The notes beneath the pieces are model-generated. The model did no database searches. It was not told where the DNA came from and saw only the letters and a list, made by a program, of their open reading frames with translations. A stretch of DNA of 7,735 nucleotides. Origin: Dehalococcoidia bacterium UBA7891 (GTDB lineage: Bacteria; Chloroflexota; Dehalococcoidia; Lucifugimonadales; UBA826). This document shows, piece after piece, positions 5,336 through 7,735 of this stretch. Positions within the stretch are counted from its first letter, which is position 1. Every line of letters starts with the position of its first letter. The stretch lies in contig DLRJ01000084.1 in assembly GCA_002500485.1 (NCBI GenBank), positions 3,100-10,834 of the forward strand, given 5' to 3'. Both the position numbers and the translations under genes were made by a program.

Positions 5336-7552
5336 ATGATCCCTCTAATCGGATATGTGAATAAGTTATCTGGACGTCCCGGTGATACATTACAATTCAA
5401 AGTCAGTTCAACATTTAACGTCCCATTTCAAGCTAGCCTTGTCAGAATTCGATGTTCTGATCCCAATCCCTCAGGACCAGGTATTCGTGAGAAAAGCGTT
5501 GATGCATCTTTCACTGGCCAGTATCCATCACGCATCCAGAAGATCCACCTCGGTTCTTATGGGATTATTGATTCTGCCCGACCACTTGAAAACTTGAACA
5601 GTTTTACGATGTCTACCACAATTTGGGCGACGACTCCAAAGAAAGGGCGTCAAGCAATAATAGCCTGGGGTGATCAGAAAAGTAATTGTGGTGTAATCGG
5701 AATAGAAAAGGATGGGCTACTTTTTGGTGAGATCGGAGAAACTCATTTCAATCTCTCAAAACCACTACATTCCAGACATTGGTATACTATCTGGATGGCC
5801 TATGATTCTCTAGAGCGAACTTTATCTCTAGGTTGTCTTCCTCTTTCAGCCAAACACACAGAGCCGACTGCCATAATCAAAAAAATAACTCTCGAAATGT
5901 CATCTCAGAGGATAGCTGCTCCGCTGTTCTTCGGCGCAGAAAGTAGAGATTGTATATGTTCACATTTCAATGGCAAGATAGAGCGTCCCAGGATTCATAA
6001 CTTTGCGCTAGGCAAGGAGGATTTTCCTATTGACAAAAATGAAAGATGTTTTGCCGACTGGGATTTTTCAAAAGGAATATCGTCGACTAGAATAATGGAT
6101 AATGGCACTCATAGACTCAATGGGCGACTGGTCAATTTGCCAGCCCGTGCAATGACTGGTTCAAATTGGACAGCAAAAGAGATGTGTTGGAGGCATGCAC
6201 CTGAACAGTATGGGGCTATCCACTTTCATGATGATGACTTGCACGATTGTGACTGGGAAACTGATTTTAGCTTTCTTATTCCGGATGATCTCTCTTCCGG
6301 ATTATACGGTGCTAAGTTAAAGTGTAAGGATGTAGAAGATATCATCCCTTTTGTGATTTGTCCTCCAAAGGGCAAGAATGTAGCGAATCTGTGTCTTGTT
6401 ATTCCCACATTCACCTACGTTATATATGCAAACCACGCTAGACCTGAATTTGGTGATCCTTGGAGAAAACGGGCAAAGGACTGGGATGCCTATCCTTGGA
6501 ACCCAGGTGATTATCCAGAATACGGACTCTCAACCTATAATTTTCACAGTGATGGAAGTGGAATATGTCACTCCTCCGCTCTTCGCCCAATTTTAACAAT
6601 GCGTCCTGGATATTTCACTATTGTAGATCAAAATGGTTCTGGACTTAGGCATTTACAGGCCGACACTCACTTAATTGATTGGTTGGAAGAACAGGACTTT
6701 TCTTACGACCTTATATCGGATCAAGAGGTACATGAAGAAGGTCAGCTTGTTCTCGAACCCTATCGCACAGTGTTGACGGCAACTCACCCAGAATATCACA
6801 CAAAAGAGACTTTGGATGCAATTCAGGCATACCAAGATGGGGGTGGCCGGTTTGTATATTTGGGAGGCAACGGTTTTTACTGGAAAGTGGCAATGCATTC
6901 AGAAGAAAAAAGTGTCATCGAAATTCGCCGAGGAGAAGGTGGCATTCGTGCCTGGGCTGCTGAACCTGGAGAATATTATAATGCATTTGACGGAGAATAT
7001 GGTGGTCTTTGGCGACGCAATGGTCGTCCTCCTCAGCAAATAGTTGGAGTCGGTTTTTCAGCGCAGGGGACTTTTTTCGGATCCTATTACCAGCGCCTAG
7101 AAGCTTCCTTTGAATCGCGATTTTATTGGGCTTTTAAAGGCATTGATGATGAGAAACTTGGCGATTTTGGACTTTCTGGCGGTGGCGCTGCAGGGTTCGA
7201 ATTGGACCGTGCAGACGTTCGATTAGGTACTTCAGAAAAAGCTGTTGTCTTAGCAAGATCAGAAGGCCACAGTCGCGACTATACTGGAGATGCAGAAGAT
7301 TTTTTTGTTTTAGTACCAGAAGAACAATTGACACATATGGGTACTTGGCCTGGTGATTCCATCGAAAACCTAATCCGTGCAGATATGGTTTTTTATCAAA
7401 CTGCTAATGGTGGTGCTGTCTTTTCCATCGGTTCAATTACGTTCTGTGGGAGCTTGCCTTGCAATGATTACAACAACAATATTTCAAAGTTGCTTTGTAA
7501 TGTAATTGAACGTTTTCTTGACCCTAATCCTGATTTTGGAAAAGAGGTTTAA
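5336..7552 (+). CDS. N,N-dimethylformamidase large (beta) subunit-like iron amidohydrolase (DmfA2 family)
   Basis: Homologue of the large subunit of dimethylformamidase, which hydrolyses DMF to formate and dimethylamine with a mononuclear Fe3+ held by two tyrosines and one glutamate. At 738 residues it is close to the roughly 760 of known DmfA2. The order of parts is: short beta-rich N-terminus (GYVNKLSGRPGD), LamG-like sandwich at about 80-230, a conserved linker (WRHAPEQYGAIHFHDDDL, 285-302), and a glutamine-amidotransferase-like C-terminal domain from about 350 (GGRFVYLGGNGFYW, 503-516). Recalled Paracoccus residues His519, Glu521 and Glu657 correspond to His484, Glu486 (HPE motif) and Glu622 (GFELD), all with the same offset of 35. 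The iron tyrosines are probably Tyr401 (STYNFHSDGSG) and Tyr361 or Tyr364 (TYVIYANH). No signal peptide is seen, so it is probably cytoplasmic. The start fits the family N-terminus but has no Shine-Dalgarno sequence. No dmfA1-like small-subunit gene lies upstream. The family is broad, so DMF itself may not be the substrate. Confidence 0.9.
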   Translation: MIPLIGYVNKLSGRPGDTLQFKVSSTFNVPFQASLVRIRCSDPNPSGPGIREKSVDASFTGQYPSRIQKIHLGSYGIIDSARPLENLNSFTMSTTIWATTPKKGRQAIIAWGDQKSNCGVIGIEKDGLLFGEIGETHFNLSKPLHSRHWYTIWMAYDSLERTLSLGCLPLSAKHTEPTAIIKKITLEMSSQRIAAPLFFGAESRDCICSHFNGKIERPRIHNFALGKEDFPIDKNERCFADWDFSKGISSTRIMDNGTHRLNGRLVNLPARAMTGSNWTAKEMCWRHAPEQYGAIHFHDDDLHDCDWETDFSFLIPDDLSSGLYGAKLKCKDVEDIIPFVICPPKGKNVANLCLVIPTFTYVIYANHARPEFGDPWRKRAKDWDAYPWNPGDYPEYGLSTYNFHSDGSGICHSSALRPILTMRPGYFTIVDQNGSGLRHLQADTHLIDWLEEQDFSYDLISDQEVHEEGQLVLEPYRTVLTATHPEYHTKETLDAIQAYQDGGGRFVYLGGNGFYWKVAMHSEEKSVIEIRRGEGGIRAWAAEPGEYYNAFDGEYGGLWRRNGRPPQQIVGVGFSAQGTFFGSYYQRLEASFESRFYWAFKGIDDEKLGDFGLSGGGAAGFELDRADVRLGTSEKAVVLARSEGHSRDYTGDAEDFFVLVPEEQLTHMGTWPGDSIENLIRADMVFYQTANGGAVFSIGSITFCGSLPCNDYNNNISKLLCNVIERFLDPNPDFGKEV

Positions 7553-7735
7553 TAATCCTTGTAAGCCATAGAGTTAAATGAATAACTGATGTATACAGAG
7601 GTCTTCAAATAGGGAAAGTATCTCTGAAAGTGCTAAAAATAGTTTTGCTGAAATATTATTTTAAAAATTTTAGTAGACTGTTGATTTTTCAATTAATTTT
7701 TAAGATTGAATTTTTTATTCTTTATTACGAAGAAA
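7553..7735. other. AT-rich 3' flank without a recognisable gene
   Basis: Very AT-rich, particularly after 7640, with long A/T runs. No reading frame on either strand is supported up to the window edge. The only structure worth naming is the weak hairpin listed separately. Confidence 0.5.
7688..7716 (+). terminator. Weak intrinsic-terminator-like hairpin
   Basis: TTCAAT (7688-7693) pairs with ATTGAA (7705-7710) across an 11-nt loop and is followed directly by six T (7711-7716). The stem is only 6 bp and almost all A-T, so it would be unstable. It lies 136 nt after the DMFase-like stop. The arrangement is right for an intrinsic terminator, but the strength is poor. Confidence 0.25.

Noticed and set aside
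1..7735. CRISPR arrays, tRNA or rRNA genes, insertion sequences
   Set aside because: No regularly spaced repeats, no tRNA-like cloverleaf sequence, no transposase-like reading frame and no terminal inverted repeats were seen.

Overview
The window is an AT-rich stretch (roughly 38-40% G+C by eye) with every gene on the + strand. It looks like a catabolic or nitrogen-scavenging locus of a Gram-negative bacterium, most likely a proteobacterium. The basis is the fused two-domain peptide-type ATPase and the relatives of the two hydrolases. The sequence does not fix the genus, and a marine or other free-living lineage is only a guess.

Region 1 (1-3219) is most of a Dpp/Opp-type ABC importer operon: a DppB-like permease cut by the left edge, a complete DppC-like permease, and one polypeptide holding both ATPase domains (DppD and DppF fused). 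The genes are separated by 7 and 1 nt and read as one transcript. No substrate-binding protein gene is in view; it would be expected upstream of the left edge.

Region 2 (3220-3531) is a 312-nt AT-rich gap with no convincing terminator and one weak promoter candidate. Region 3 (3532-5168) is a tightly coupled pair: a 68-residue protein I do not recognise, then, 2 nt later, an amidase-signature hydrolase with an intact Lys-Ser-Ser triad. Region 4 (5169-5335) is a 167-nt gap with a perfect 12-bp palindrome and a tandem TTGAATA repeat. Region 5 (5336-7552) encodes a 738-residue homologue of the large subunit of N,N-dimethylformamidase (DmfA2 family). It keeps the Tyr/Tyr/Glu residues expected to bind a single iron ion. 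The remaining 183 nt are very AT-rich and hold only a weak terminator-like hairpin.

Taken together the genes suggest import of a small amide- or peptide-like compound, followed by C-N bond cleavage by two unrelated hydrolases: a serine amidase and an iron-dependent DMFase-like enzyme. The actual substrate cannot be read from the sequence. The most interesting points are the DMFase-like enzyme without a small-subunit (dmfA1) gene beside it, its partnership with an importer and an amidase, and the small unidentified protein coupled to the amidase.
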